Below are positions 11,414 to 21,421 of a stretch of 37,958 nt of DNA, piece after piece. A model generated the notes under the pieces. It did no database searches and was not told where the DNA came from. It saw only the letters and a program-made list of their open reading frames with translations. Both the position numbers and the translations under genes were made by a program. Numbering within the stretch: the stretch's first letter is position 1; every line of letters begins with the position of its first letter. This stretch comes from Pseudoalteromonas sp. BSi20652 (GTDB lineage Bacteria; Pseudomonadota; Gammaproteobacteria; Enterobacterales; Alteromonadaceae): positions 1-37,958 of the forward strand of contig NZ_BADT01000103.1 of assembly GCF_000239855.1 (NCBI RefSeq), in the 5' to 3' direction.

Positions 11414-11728
11414 CTAAGCAGAGCCCAACATTGCTTGGTAATCCTTCACTTTTTTATTAATTACCTTGCCATTAGGACGGGCTTTTTGAGCTAACAGCAT
11501 TAACTGCAATGCTTTTTTTAAGTCGGTACTTTCAAGCTTTACAGCTTCATCGCGAATAAAATCAATGTTAAGCGGATCAGTTAAATCACTATCTTTAATA
11601 TTATGTATATCTAAACGCAGTGCTTTTTGGGGTTGTTTGTTCTTTATATTAAAAAACGAAAATAAATGGTTAGCTATACTTTCTAAGCGCTTTTCGTCAA
11701 GCGCTTGTAATTTATTAAATAATAGTTG
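11414..11728 (-). pseudogene. 3' remnant related to the C-terminal module of the sulfotransferase-like gene
   Basis: A ~104-codon minus-strand frame starts right after an in-frame stop (11729-11731) and has no start codon or RBS. It ends at TAG 11414-11416. Its last ~45 residues contain RDEAVKLESTDLKKALQL, then LAQKARPNGKVINKKVKDY. These line up with RDVAILLEDENILDALHY and LARLIRPDGIQINNKIAEY at the C-terminus of the sulfotransferase-like protein at 14115-15290, matching at RD, LE, AL, M, LA, RP, G, IN, K and Y. The upstream part is unrecognised. I read it as what is left of a second gene carrying the same C-terminal helical module, lost by deletion. Confidence 0.6.
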
Positions 11729-11818
11729 TTACTCTTACTAAAGCAGCCTTAATAAAAATTAAAAGCCAGTCTTTTTTTAAGTAACTTAAATCCTATTTTT
11801 AATATTAAAACAGGTAAC

Positions 11819-12985
11819 TTAATCACTACCAAACAAATCGCGCGTATAAACCTTTTCTGCAATGTCATTTAGCTCTTCAACCATACGGTTAGATACAACA
11901 ACATCAGATATTTGCTTAAATTCATTTAGGTCTTTAATTACGCGAGAGTGATAAAATTCGCTTTCCTCAAGCACAGGTTCAAATACAACAACCTCAATCC
12001 CCTTAGCTTTAATGCGCTTCATAATACCTTGAATAGCAGAAGCTCTAAAGTTATCAGAGCCCGTTTTCATAACTAAACGGTACACACCCACAATTTTAGG
12101 ACTACGTTTGATGATTGACTCAGCAATAAAATCTTTACGTGTTGTATTAGCATCTACAATAGCGCCAATGATGTTATTTGGCACATCTTGGTAATTAGCA
12201 CGTAACTGCTTAGTATCTTTAGGTAGGCAGTAACCACCATAACCAAACGACGGGTTGTTATAATGATTACCAATGCGCGGATCTAAGCCTACACCTTGTA
12301 TAATTTGCTTAGAATTTAAACCATGCGCTTCAGCGTAGCTATCAAGCTCATTAAAGTACGCTACACGCATTGCTAAGTAAGTATTAGAAAACAACTTAAT
12401 AGCTTCGGCTTCAGTTGAGTCAGTAAACAACACTTCCACATCTTGTTTTATAGCGCCCTGTTTAAGTAAGTTAGCAAATATCGTTGCACGCTCACTTTGT
12501 TCACCCACAACGATACGTGACGGATGTAAGTTATCGTATAAAGCCTTGCCTTCACGTAAAAACTCAGGTGAAAATATTAAGTTTTCAGCATTAAGTTGCT
12601 TTTTAATATCAGCAGTAAAACCAACAGGTATAGTTGACTTAATAACCATAACAGCTTTAGGGTTATGATCCATTGCATCTTTAATTACCGCTTCTACAGA
12701 GCTAGTATTAAAGTAATTATTTTCTACATCATAATCTGTAGGCGTCGCAATAATCACATAATCTGCATTTTCATAAGCAGCTACTTTATCGGTAGTCGCT
12801 TTAAAATTTAAATCATCACGTGTTAAAAATTCACTAATTTCAGTATCTACGATTGGTGATTTTTTATCATTTAAAAGCGCTATTTTTTGCTCATCAATAT
12901 CAAGTGCAACCACTTCATTATGTTGCGATAAAAGCATAGCATTAGAAAGGCCTACATAGCCCGTACCTACCACGGCAATTTTCAT
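11819..12985 (-). CDS. ugd: UDP-glucose 6-dehydrogenase
   Basis: This 388-residue protein has the full UDP-glucose/GDP-mannose dehydrogenase architecture and normal length. The N-terminal NAD-binding fold contains [10 protein letters not shown] at residues 7-16. SPEFLREG (139-146) is the family motif. The catalytic cysteine is Cys253 in [11 protein letters not shown]. The C-terminal UDP-binding domain includes [15 protein letters not shown]. It oxidises UDP-glucose twice with NAD+ in the cytoplasm to UDP-glucuronate, a precursor of uronic acids in acidic polysaccharides. A purine-rich AGAGAA site precedes the ATG. It lies 120 bp after the SGNH gene and ends the polysaccharide locus. The close homologue class for UDP-ManNAc dehydrogenase is less likely given the overall match to the short ~388-residue Ugd of E. 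coli type. Confidence 0.93.
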   Translation of the reverse strand: MKIAVVGTGYVGLSNAMLLSQHNEVVALDIDEQKIALLNDKKSPIVDTEISEFLTRDDLNFKATTDKVAAYENADYVIIATPTDYDVENNYFNTSSVEAVIKDAMDHNPKAVMVIKSTIPVGFTADIKKQLNAENLIFSPEFLREGKALYDNLHPSRIVVGEQSERATIFANLLKQGAIKQDVEVLFTDSTEAEAIKLFSNTYLAMRVAYFNELDSYAEAHGLNSKQIIQGVGLDPRIGNHYNNPSFGYGGYCLPKDTKQLRANYQDVPNNIIGAIVDANTTRKDFIAESIIKRSPKIVGVYRLVMKTGSDNFRASAIQGIMKRIKAKGIEVVVFEPVLEESEFYHSRVIKDLNEFKQISDVVVSNRMVEELNDIAEKVYTRDLFGSD

Positions 12986-13105
12986 GTTATTCTCTAAAAA
13001 TTAATTTCATTTTAAGCTGTAAGCTAAGGGAGTAAGACTATAGCCTTCAGCCCTAACTACAACGTAATTCATATGCATCATAAATAGTCAGAATTATTAC
13101 AGCTT

Positions 13106-14095
13106 TCAGTTCATATACTTGGCAATTAAATTAGTATAGTTATCTAACTTTAATTGAAGTTCTTCTGAATCAAAATGTAACACATATCGTTCTTTGCTTG
13201 GCTCATAATGAAATTCCGTTGCAGTTAAAATCCCTACTAACCTGAGTGGTTTATTTACCAACCCTTTGGTTGTTTGTTTCGACGGAGTTATAGGTGTAGA
13301 TTCTTTTTCATTAGATATTTTAATAGATACAAACTCTTTAGAGTACATCTTTAAACGAAAAGAGTCATGAAAAACGCCTTTATTGTCAATGATATGATAA
13401 TTACATTCATTTATTTCAAATCTATTAAATTCATTTGAAACATACTCTAATGACAATAAAGCACCTGTAAACCTGAATCGCAATTCACAATCACTTATTT
13501 CGTAGTAACTTCTCTTTAAAAGAGAATTTTCAAATACTCCGGTAAACTTATCTGGTTGAATAAAATTAAAACCGGAAAAATAAGCACCTTTAGGTTTAGG
13601 GATATTTATAAGGTTATTGAGGGCTACACCTAACCATTCACCAAATATATATGAAGCTAAAAGATTAATATGTTGAGGATCATCGAATAGCTTATCGTTT
13701 AAGTAACTCTCTTTAAAATCAATAAATGCTATTTTTAAGTCAGCAGCAAGGTTTCTGGCTAACTCTTTATGGACAATAAACCTTTGCTCTGTAGATTTAT
13801 GAGGAAAAGATATAATTACAACATGAATATCTAATGAGGATAGAAATTCATAAAACTTTTCTAAGTAATAATCATACCTATAGCTTGATATAAACCCCGG
13901 GTTTGATAAATGATCTATCAATAATATCTCATTCTTTTCGATGAGATCCATATTTCTCAATATATTGGCTATATGCATATAAAAGGGAGCTCGCCCTAAG
14001 CTTAAGTTAGTTACGGAATGCTGAGTCGAGAGTGCTTTTAGGTAACCATTTCTACCAAGGATAGAGTTCGATGTTCCAATAGTAAGTATATTCAT
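13106..14095 (-). CDS. SGNH/GDSL-hydrolase-like protein, possible polysaccharide esterase or acyltransferase
   Basis: 329 residues. The start MNILTIGTSNSILGRNGYL matches block I of SGNH hydrolases found in polysaccharide clusters, with GTSNS in place of GDS and Ser9 or Ser11 as the candidate nucleophile. DDPQHINLLASYIF near residues 138-151 supplies the late Asp-x-x-His pair of block V. The C-terminal ~150 residues are beta-rich and unrecognised. There is no signal peptide, so it should act in the cytoplasm or on a membrane-bound intermediate. It starts 19 bp after the sulfotransferase-like gene, suggesting co-transcription and a shared role in modifying the polymer. The specific reaction cannot be read from the sequence. 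Confidence 0.65.
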   Translation of the reverse strand: MNILTIGTSNSILGRNGYLKALSTQHSVTNLSLGRAPFYMHIANILRNMDLIEKNEILLIDHLSNPGFISSYRYDYYLEKFYEFLSSLDIHVVIISFPHKSTEQRFIVHKELARNLAADLKIAFIDFKESYLNDKLFDDPQHINLLASYIFGEWLGVALNNLINIPKPKGAYFSGFNFIQPDKFTGVFENSLLKRSYYEISDCELRFRFTGALLSLEYVSNEFNRFEINECNYHIIDNKGVFHDSFRLKMYSKEFVSIKISNEKESTPITPSKQTTKGLVNKPLRLVGILTATEFHYEPSKERYVLHFDSEELQLKLDNYTNLIAKYMN

Positions 14096-14114
14096 TTTTA
14101 TTAAGTTACTTTTA

Positions 14115-15290
14115 TTATAAAGAGTTCTGTTTAATTATTTCTTCGTATTCTGCTATTTTATTATTAATTTGGATACCATCGGGTCTTATTAATCTAGCTA
14201 ATTTCATATAATGTAGAGCATCTAAAATATTTTCGTCTTCTAGTAGTATTGCAACATCTCTCAGCACTAAAACGTTCTCTTTGAAGTAGTTACATAGCTT
14301 TGATATCGGGAAACTGGAATGTGACTTGATAAATGATAATATCAACCTAGATGTGTGGGGTTCTGCGTACTCCTCATATATCTTAACTGCTAATAGCTCA
14401 TCAATTTTAACTTCCTCACTAAACGGAACTTCCATTTCTTTAAATCTCACACCTAGTAACTCAACTAATTTATTACTTTCAGCTTTTAGAGAAGGTGCTA
14501 TTTTTTCATACTCTTTTTCTGTCAATAAGAATTTATCGTTGTCTATGGACTTACCTATATGCTTCCTGCCATTTAGGTTAACAACTCCGTCTTTTATGAT
14601 AGGAAATTTTTTATTTATTGACTCAAGTATTCTTGTAGATATATTTCCGAATCCTTGATTAACATTTACCACTTCAAAATTTTCAGTTGGAATTCCCATA
14701 TATCCAAGAAAATTAACTACAGGGCCATCACCTTTGCAATCATCTTCAAAATTACCAAAAAAAACTTTTCCACCAAATACTTTTTTAACTTTTCAATATG
14801 TGCAGCTTTTGAAAAACATTTATTTTTCTAATGTTCCGGTTCCATTTTTTATCCTTTCCTGTAATTCAGAGCATGTAAAAGAGTAAGCTTTCCTTACCGA
14901 ACAATATACTTCCAGTTCGAATCCATAACTGGAAATAAGATTTTTTAATTCTATTAAAGCTTGGAGTGAGAGCGTGGATATATCCTCACCAGATATTATT
15001 ACATTTTTATTCGTTTCTAAAATTGAGGTGAATTGCAGCATATAATCTTTATTCAACTCTTCAACTCTTACTAAGTCACCATTCCTTATATTTATATGGT
15101 AACTAGCTGGGGATTCGCAAAATATAGAATATATTGGTATTGAATGGTTTATAACTTTTTTAGATTTATAATCAAAGCTTGGATATATGTAACCTAGACT
15201 TGCTAATAAAGCATTATTCTTAGCTAATGTCTTTTGAATTGAAGATGTAGCAGTCTTATGAAACCCCACATGTAATAACAGCTTTTTCAT
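14115..15290 (-). pseudogene. Sulfotransferase-like protein, three single-base frameshifts in this sequence
   Basis: The N-terminal ORF (14820-15290, 156 aa) begins with HVGFHKTATSSIQK, the PAPS 5'-phosphosulfate loop of sulfotransferases, and contains a VYCSVRK segment typical of the 3'-phosphate site. The C-terminal ORF (14115-14699) continues the same protein. Between them, adding one base at each of three runs (A5 at 14823-14827, T5 at 14812-14816 and A6 at 14781-14786 in minus sense) gives a continuous 392-residue protein reading NVFSKAAHIEKLKKVFGG across the gap. The last ~45 residues are a helical module, also found in the remnant at 11414-11728. It probably transfers sulfate from PAPS to a sugar of the polymer; donor and acceptor are inferred from family only. 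It begins 91 bp after the large glycosyltransferase, beyond a terminator-like hairpin. Confidence 0.75.
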
Positions 15291-15326
15291 TTTAACGCCT
15301 TTAAATTTTGACTTAACTAGAATAAA

Positions 15327-15359
15327 AACCTACAGCAATCAGAGGATAAGCTATAGGTT
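15327..15359 (-). terminator. Terminator-like hairpin after the large glycosyltransferase gene
   Basis: A 10 bp stem pairs 15350-15359 with 15327-15336 (AACCTATAGC / GCTGTAGGTT in minus sense, one G-T pair), with a 13-base loop followed by TTTATTC. It lies about 20 bp after the glycosyltransferase stop codon at 15382 and before the sulfotransferase-like gene. It may reduce read-through into the decoration genes. Confidence 0.6.
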
Positions 15360-15381
15360 TAGATAATTTTTAAATTGAAAA

Positions 15382-18300
15382 TTACTTTTTACTAGAAAGT
15401 CTACATATCTCATTAGCCCAAGATTCTGTATCATTATTTAAGAATTTAATATGTTGATATTTGAGTTCACCTCTTAAAGCTGAATAAGGTAAAATATTAG
15501 AGCAAATAACTGGTAATTTTAGCGCATCTAACTCTAAACATTTGATATAACTTTTAGTCACAGCAAACTCTTCATTAATTAGAGGAGCAACCCCTACATC
15601 AAATTGATGAGCAATTTTAATTAACCAATCAACAAATACATCATATCTTGAACTAGGTGGTGTTAAACGGTGTATATAATCAAATTTAGGTAAGCTATCA
15701 CCGCAACCGACTACGTATAGTTGAATGTTTTTCCCCGACTCTCTTGCGAGCGATACAACCTCAATCAAAAAGTTTAAATCTTCTTGGTGCGTTTTCGACC
15801 CAAAATATAGTAAATTAAGATCCGAATCCTCAAGCTTTAAATCTATACGCTCATCAACAGGGCAATCTTTCCACCTATTAGGAAAAACCTTATTAGGGCG
15901 AATGACTATATTTTGGTTATAATTTTTACATACATCAGAAAGCGCATCATTGGTAACATGCACTTCGCCTGCACCCGACAACAACTTAATTAAATAAGGT
16001 TTGTATTCGCTATAAACCCCTGCAGGGTCAACAGCAGCAGGAACTTCTAATAAATTGTCATCCATTTCAAATGTGTAAGGTACGTTGTATTCTTTTAACG
16101 TATTAATACACCAATCAACAGCGTAGCTAGGTATTGCATCTCTTTGAATAACTAAAGCTTCAAACTTACTTAACTCACTCGTTAAAATAGTATCCCAACC
16201 TGTAAATTCAACTTCTAAACCTGAGCTTTTTTCGAACTCTTCTTTCCAGTCAACAAGCCTTACATACGCTGTAGGTGGAACCTCTGGAAAGTAACCTTTC
16301 ATCACGAAGCCAAGCTTACGATTAGTTTGCTGTGCACTAGGAGTAAGTATTGATTGGTAAATGGATATATAGTTACCAGTCATGTTGCTAACAGTATTTT
16401 GGGCTCCATAACCTTGTTGCCATTGTATAACTGCATTTTGCTTTTCTTTTAATACTTCAGTGCTGTTTTTAATTGCAAGTAATTGAGCAAAACATTCTTC
16501 AGCATTATTTTCAATAAGCCAGCCCGCTTTATGCCTATTTATACGCTCTTCAACAGCACCATAAGCAACACCAATTACAGGAATACCTGTTGCCCAACTT
16601 TCGGTAAGTGTATGGCAATAAGTTTCTGGCCAAATTGAAAAAACAGCTGAAATATGAGGCTGTATTTCACTAACAAGTTTTTGAAATTGACTTCTTTCGT
16701 ATCGACCATGATAAGTTACAAAAGGTAGTAAATCATCGGTGCAAGTACCTATAATATGAAACTCAATGAGGTTATCTTTATCTAATGTTTTAACTTGCTT
16801 TATTAGTTCAGAACCCTTAGCTAGAGCGATATTACCAGGTACTAAAACTTTAAGTTTACCATCGATAGTTGAATAGTCGATTGGAGCAATAAAGCTATCA
16901 AAATCACGGCCATGCGGTATAACTGTAAAACTGTCTTTTTGGCTAATTAGATCAAGCTTACTTAGTAAAATATTTTTTGCACTATGGCATGTTGTAATAA
17001 AGTGATCGCACACTAAAAGCGACTTATCCATTCTTTGTTGCCAGCGTTCAAGCATTACTGGTGACATTGGTGTTACTGTTTCGTCTTTCCAAAGCGGATT
17101 AGGCGATTCTTCACTTACTCCATTTGGATGGTATACACCACCGCCATCAACTAAGTTAACCGAAGGGCAAATAGCATAAAAGTCATGAAATGACTTAACT
17201 ACTGGAATTAATAGTTCTTTGGCTATTTTTGGTAGCATTAAACTATGCCAAGCTATGTGTCTTATATGTAACAGGTCAATATTATATTTAAATAATAAAT
17301 GCCTAACTAAAGACTCATACTCACCTGAACGATGAGTTGAATACTTAACTGGTTGTGCCAAAGTATGACTTTCTATACTTTCGTATCCGCTAGGCCCTGC
17401 TTTTAAAATTTCAACATTTGTTGAATTAGAAGCCAAAGCATAACAATCATAAATCTCTGATAACTGGCGCATTAGGTCTAAATTTGTTTGTGGTGTTCCG
17501 CCTGTACGTGTAGAGATTACGAACATTATTTTAGGCTTAGAAATTACATTCGACTTTGTTAGTTTATCTAAATCTTCTTGTATTTTTGCGCGCGCTTTTT
17601 TAAATAATACAGAGCCACCAATAGCTTTTATTGCACCACTATATTCAGGGAAATCTTTTTTAACTTGAGTAATACCATCTTCCATAAGTTGGTATTTTGA
17701 ATCTTTAAATGATGCTGAACGCTGGTGATAAATATAGGTTTTAGTATCTACTATGTTTATCCAACCATTATCAACAGCTCTCATACAAAAGTCATTTTCC
17801 TCACCGTAACCTCGTGGGAATTTCTTATAATCAAAAGAGCCTATATCATCAATTAACTCGCGTTTTATATATAGACAAAAACCATTGCCTGTTGGCACAT
17901 CTATATAACCACCGTCAGAATTTTTTACAATTCTAGCTATTGCATCAATATCTAAATGTTCAGGAATATCATTAGTCCCTGATTTTGGAACCGAGAATGC
18001 CCCAGCATTATTAGATACTGCTGTTACTGTACCTATATCATTTTTACTATAGGCTGCAATAATTAGATTTCTTATCCAATTAGGGCTTACTACCGTATCG
18101 CTGTTGAGTAAAATAATATCTCTGTTCTTTGCTAATTTAGCCCCTTTATTTACATTCCGGGTATAACCTAAATTTGTTAAATTATTTTTAATGACAATAT
18201 TTGGAATATTTTTGTATGCACTAAGCATTGGCTTAATGTTTTTATCCGGACTACAGTCGTTAATAACTATTACATTAATATTTTTACTTAACGGTGTATT

Positions 18301-18815
18301 TTTAATAACACTATCAATACAACTTTTCACTTCCTCTAAGGCATTATAAACTGGAATAATAATACTTAATTGAACCTTAGAAACATCCGTGATATTTAAA
18401 TTATTTCCAGCAGGCTGAGACGAAGGAATAATAGATAAAGCAACTGCTTTTCTTCCTTCATTTAATCCATGTAATAAATAATGCACTAATGGATTCATAC
18501 CTGATTTTAATACATCTGGGTATTCCTTTAAATAATAGGCACCGTCAAAAAAATCAGACGTTTGATAGCCAAATGCAGATGGACTTGTTAAGTAATGATA
18601 AAGAGGATTAATTTTTTTATCATCATTAAGGTATTTTTTCTATAAAGTTTAGAGTCAAAAAAAGCATTTGGGTTACGATCTTCTTTGTAACCGTGCCTAA
18701 TATAGTGACGTAAAGCATCGTTATTACGTCTTTTTATATCTTCATACTTCTCGAGGTAATAATCTTTATCAAAGACACCTGATTCAATAATTATGCTTGA
18801 AATTGTTTCGTACAT
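15382..18815 (-). pseudogene. Three-domain glycosyltransferase (GT2 + two GT4-like domains), frameshifted once in this sequence
   Basis: Two ORFs (18588-18815 and 15382-18498) become one 1144-residue protein if one base is added to the T6 run at 18634-18639. Residues 1-~125 hold three repeats of the form FDxxYYLxxYPDV...NPLxHYLxxG, common at the N-terminus of large polysaccharide glycosyltransferases. Residues ~150-360 form a GT2 domain: LSIIIPVYN, VINDCSPD, LLNSDTVV (DxD-like) and RGYGEENDFCMR. Residues ~430-810 form a GT4-like domain starting KIMFVISTRTGGTPQTN and including PVIGVAYGAVEE. Residues ~825-1144 form another GT4-like domain, LGFVMKGYFPEVPPTA to KLPVICSN. Such proteins can add two or three successive sugars; rhamnose is a plausible donor because rmlB lies 12 bp upstream. 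Cytoplasmic, no membrane segment. Confidence 0.85.
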
Positions 18816-18827
18816 TATACTTCCTTA

Positions 18828-19913
18828 TTAATGCCCTAGTAATTCTAACCACCAAGATTCATTATCTAGGTACCAATCAAGCGTTTTTGCAAAGCCTGTT
18901 TCAAAGCTCTCAGCTGGTACATAGCCTAATTCGTTGTTTGTTTTAGTGGCATCAATAGCATAACGGCGGTCATGGCCTGCGCGATCGGTTACGTAAGTGA
19001 TTAGCTGCTCTACATTATTGGCAATAGCCGATTTAGCATGAGGAAAGCGCTTAGCAAGCTCTGGGTTAGTTGCAAATTTTTCGCCCATTACTTTACATAC
19101 TAGTTTTACTATGTCGATATTGGCCCATTCGTTGTTGCCGCCAATGTTATAGTTTTCGCCAATACGGCCTTTTTTAAGCACGAGTTCTATACCACGGGCG
19201 TGATCTTCTACATATAACCAATCACGTATTTGCTGGCCATCGCCATACACAGGTAGTGGCTTGTCGTTCAAAATGTTTGTAACAATAAGCGGTATTAGTT
19301 TTTCAGGAAAATGAAACGGCCCATAGTTGTTTGAACAGTTTGATGTAGTTACCTCAAGCCCATACGTATGGTGATACGCACGTACTAAGTGATCGCTTGC
19401 CGCTTTTGACGCAGAATATGGTGAGTTTGGTGCGTAGGCTGTTTCTTCGGTAAACGCAGGATCGGTTGCACTTAATGTGCCGTATACTTCGTCGGTACTT
19501 ACATGGTGAAAGCGATGCTCAAGTGGCTCATTGCCAGCCGCTTTAGGCTCGTCTATCCACTTTTTTTTAGCCGCTTTTAATAAGCTGTATGTACCGAGTA
19601 TGTTTGTTTCAATAAACGCATCTGGCCCGGTAATTGAACGGTCTACATGCGACTCTGCTGCAAAGTGTACAATAGTATTTAACTGATGAGAGTCTATTAG
19701 GTTTTCGATGAGTGCTGTATCGCAAATGTCGCCATGTACAAAGGTCATATTTGGGTTGTTTGCTACGCTATCTAGGTTGGCTTTGTTACCTGCATAGGTA
19801 AGCGCGTCTAGCACGATTACTTTGTCTTGTGGGTTTTGTGCTAACCAGTAATGTACAAAGTTTGCACCTATAAAGCCTGCGCCGCCTGTTACTAATAAAT
19901 TTTTTACTGTCAT
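18828..19913 (-). CDS. rmlB: dTDP-glucose 4,6-dehydratase
   Basis: 361 residues, the usual RmlB length. It is an extended short-chain dehydrogenase with the NAD-binding motif GGAGFIGANF near residue 10, the catalytic STDEVYG segment, and the YSASKAASDH (YxxxK) active-site pair. It converts dTDP-glucose to dTDP-4-keto-6-deoxyglucose, the second step of dTDP-L-rhamnose synthesis. It sits apart from rmlA-rmlC-rmlD: a 584 bp gap with hairpins and repeats separates it from rmlD, and it is followed closely (12 bp) by the large glycosyltransferase. It therefore probably has its own promoter or depends on read-through. Confidence 0.95.
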   Translation of the reverse strand: MTVKNLLVTGGAGFIGANFVHYWLAQNPQDKVIVLDALTYAGNKANLDSVANNPNMTFVHGDICDTALIENLIDSHQLNTIVHFAAESHVDRSITGPDAFIETNILGTYSLLKAAKKKWIDEPKAAGNEPLEHRFHHVSTDEVYGTLSATDPAFTEETAYAPNSPYSASKAASDHLVRAYHHTYGLEVTTSNCSNNYGPFHFPEKLIPLIVTNILNDKPLPVYGDGQQIRDWLYVEDHARGIELVLKKGRIGENYNIGGNNEWANIDIVKLVCKVMGEKFATNPELAKRFPHAKSAIANNVEQLITYVTDRAGHDRRYAIDATKTNNELGYVPAESFETGFAKTLDWYLDNESWWLELLGH

Positions 19914-20089
19914 CTGTTATTCCATTTTACAAATTTTGGCTTTACGCCTTATGTCATCGTTACGAGTCATAAGCTAGAAGCCGTAAGACTACAAATTGTT
20001 TTACTAAATAGTCAGGTAATAAAAGGTTATTAATTTTGATCTTTTATGTGTTTTATTTAGTAATAATAATTACTTTACTCGCCTAAAAA

Positions 20090-20107
20090 GTGAGGTTTAC
20101 ACCTCAC
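20090..20107 (-). terminator. Hairpin terminator in the rmlD-rmlB gap
   Basis: The stem GTGAGGT/ACCTCAC (20090-20096 and 20101-20107) has a 4-base loop. In minus sense it is followed directly by TTTTTAGGCG. It lies downstream of rmlD and upstream of rmlB, so it would separate the rmlACD transcript from rmlB. Confidence 0.55.
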
Positions 20108-20234
20108 CTACAAAATATTTTTATAACCAATAATCTTAATAACGCCAGCAAGCTGAGCGTCTGCAATCACTTCTATTTTTTCTATGTTGATAATAACTTA
20201 TTTACTGTATGAGTTTTAGCTCAAAAACAATTTT

Positions 20235-20441
20235 ATTACCGAGGCGCTGCGCGCTACACAAAGAAGTGCTTAGATCTTACTCCTTCACTTCTCTTTGTTT
20301 TCTCTGTGGTGATTAATCACTTAATCACTTTATAAGCTTTAGCCCAAAACCATTTTACCACCGAGAGCACAGAAACGCTTCGCGCTACACAAAGAAGTTA
20401 TTAGATCTTACTCCTTCACTTCTCTTTGTCTTCTCGGTGGT
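20235..20441. repeat. Two more copies of the interspersed repeat, shorter forms
   Basis: The unit at 20357-20441 (85 bp) has ACCACCGAG and CTCGGTGGT ends. The unit at 20235-20310 (76 bp) has degenerate ends (ATTACCGAG, CTCTGTGGT). Both share CGCGCTACACAAAGAAGT, TAGATCTTACTCC and TTCACTTCTCTTTGT, and lack the AACGCAAGCAAGCTGCG block of the 4.3 kb cluster. A degenerate fragment with AACGCCAGCAAGCTGAGCG lies at about 20140-20160. They fill much of the rmlD-rmlB gap. Confidence 0.75.
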
Positions 20442-20465
20442 GATAATCACTTAATCACTTTATTA

Positions 20466-20484
20466 GCGAGGTATAAAACCTCGC
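20466..20484 (-). terminator. Hairpin directly after rmlD, weak terminator candidate
   Basis: A perfect 7 bp stem GCGAGGT/ACCTCGC with a 5-base loop lies 14 bp beyond the rmlD stop codon (20498). The following minus-strand bases TAATAAAG are not U-rich, so it may act as a 3' end stabiliser rather than an efficient terminator. Confidence 0.4.
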
Positions 20485-20497
20485 CGTCAAAATTAAC

Positions 20498-21397
20498 TTA
20501 TTGGTTAAGTTTTAGCTCTGTTAACATTGCTTTTAATTGTGCGCGCCAGTGCACTGTTTTTACACCACTTAGCTCTTCTGCTTGTGCTTTATTTAACACG
20601 CTAAATGCAGGGCGTTTAGCGGGTGTTGGGTAGCTTGCTGCTGGTATTGCACTAATAGGTATTGATTTAGTTAATAGCCCTTGCTCAATTGCAAGCTCTT
20701 GTATTGCTACTGCAAAATCGTACCACGAAGCGACACCCGCATCGGTCCAATTTAAAATAGTTGCTTTATTTTCAGTATTTAAAACTTGCTCACTGCTTGC
20801 TTTAGCTACTAAAGCCCATAGCATATTCGCCAAACCTGCCGCCCATGTCGGTGTACCAACTTGGTCGCCTACTATGCCTAGCTGTTCTTTTTCGGCCATT
20901 AATCGTAACATTGTTTTTACAAAGTTATTACCAAAAACAGAATAAACCCACGCTGTGCGTACTATGGTTGCCTGCCCGCCTAAAACGTCGCTAATAGCTT
21001 GTTCGCCTGCAAGCTTTGACGCGCCATAAACGCCTAACGGGTTTGTTGCATCGCTTGCGGTATAAGGCATAGTGCTCGTGCCATCAAACACAAAATCGGT
21101 CGATATGTGTATAAGCTTGGCGTTAATATGCTTACATGTGGTTGCTAAGTTAGCAGCACCTTGCTTATTTACTGCGTATGCTTGATCAACATCAGTCTCA
21201 GCTTTATCAACTGCGGTGTATGCTGCAGCATTAATAACTATATCTGGCGAGTGCGCTATTAGTAACTCGTTTACTTGCTCTGCATTACTTATATCAAGCT
21301 CTTTAGATCCAAAACATATTAGCTCTACATTGCTTGGGCAGGTTTTTTGTAACTCTGAGCCTAATTGGCCATTTTTACCTGTTATTAATACTTTCAT
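20498..21397 (-). CDS. rmlD: dTDP-4-dehydrorhamnose reductase
   Basis: 299 residues, the normal RmlD length. The nucleotide-binding motif is GKNGQLGSEL near the start. STDFVFDG and YGASKLAGEQ supply the Ser/Thr and Tyr-x-x-x-Lys of the short-chain dehydrogenase active site. It reduces dTDP-4-keto-L-rhamnose to dTDP-L-rhamnose with NAD(P)H, the last step of the pathway. It starts 24 bp after rmlC and is followed by a hairpin. No sign of damage. Confidence 0.94.
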   Translation of the reverse strand: MKVLITGKNGQLGSELQKTCPSNVELICFGSKELDISNAEQVNELLIAHSPDIVINAAAYTAVDKAETDVDQAYAVNKQGAANLATTCKHINAKLIHISTDFVFDGTSTMPYTASDATNPLGVYGASKLAGEQAISDVLGGQATIVRTAWVYSVFGNNFVKTMLRLMAEKEQLGIVGDQVGTPTWAAGLANMLWALVAKASSEQVLNTENKATILNWTDAGVASWYDFAVAIQELAIEQGLLTKSIPISAIPAASYPTPAKRPAFSVLNKAQAEELSGVKTVHWRAQLKAMLTELKLNQ

Positions 21398-21421
21398 GAT
21401 GGCTACTTAATTTATTGAATA

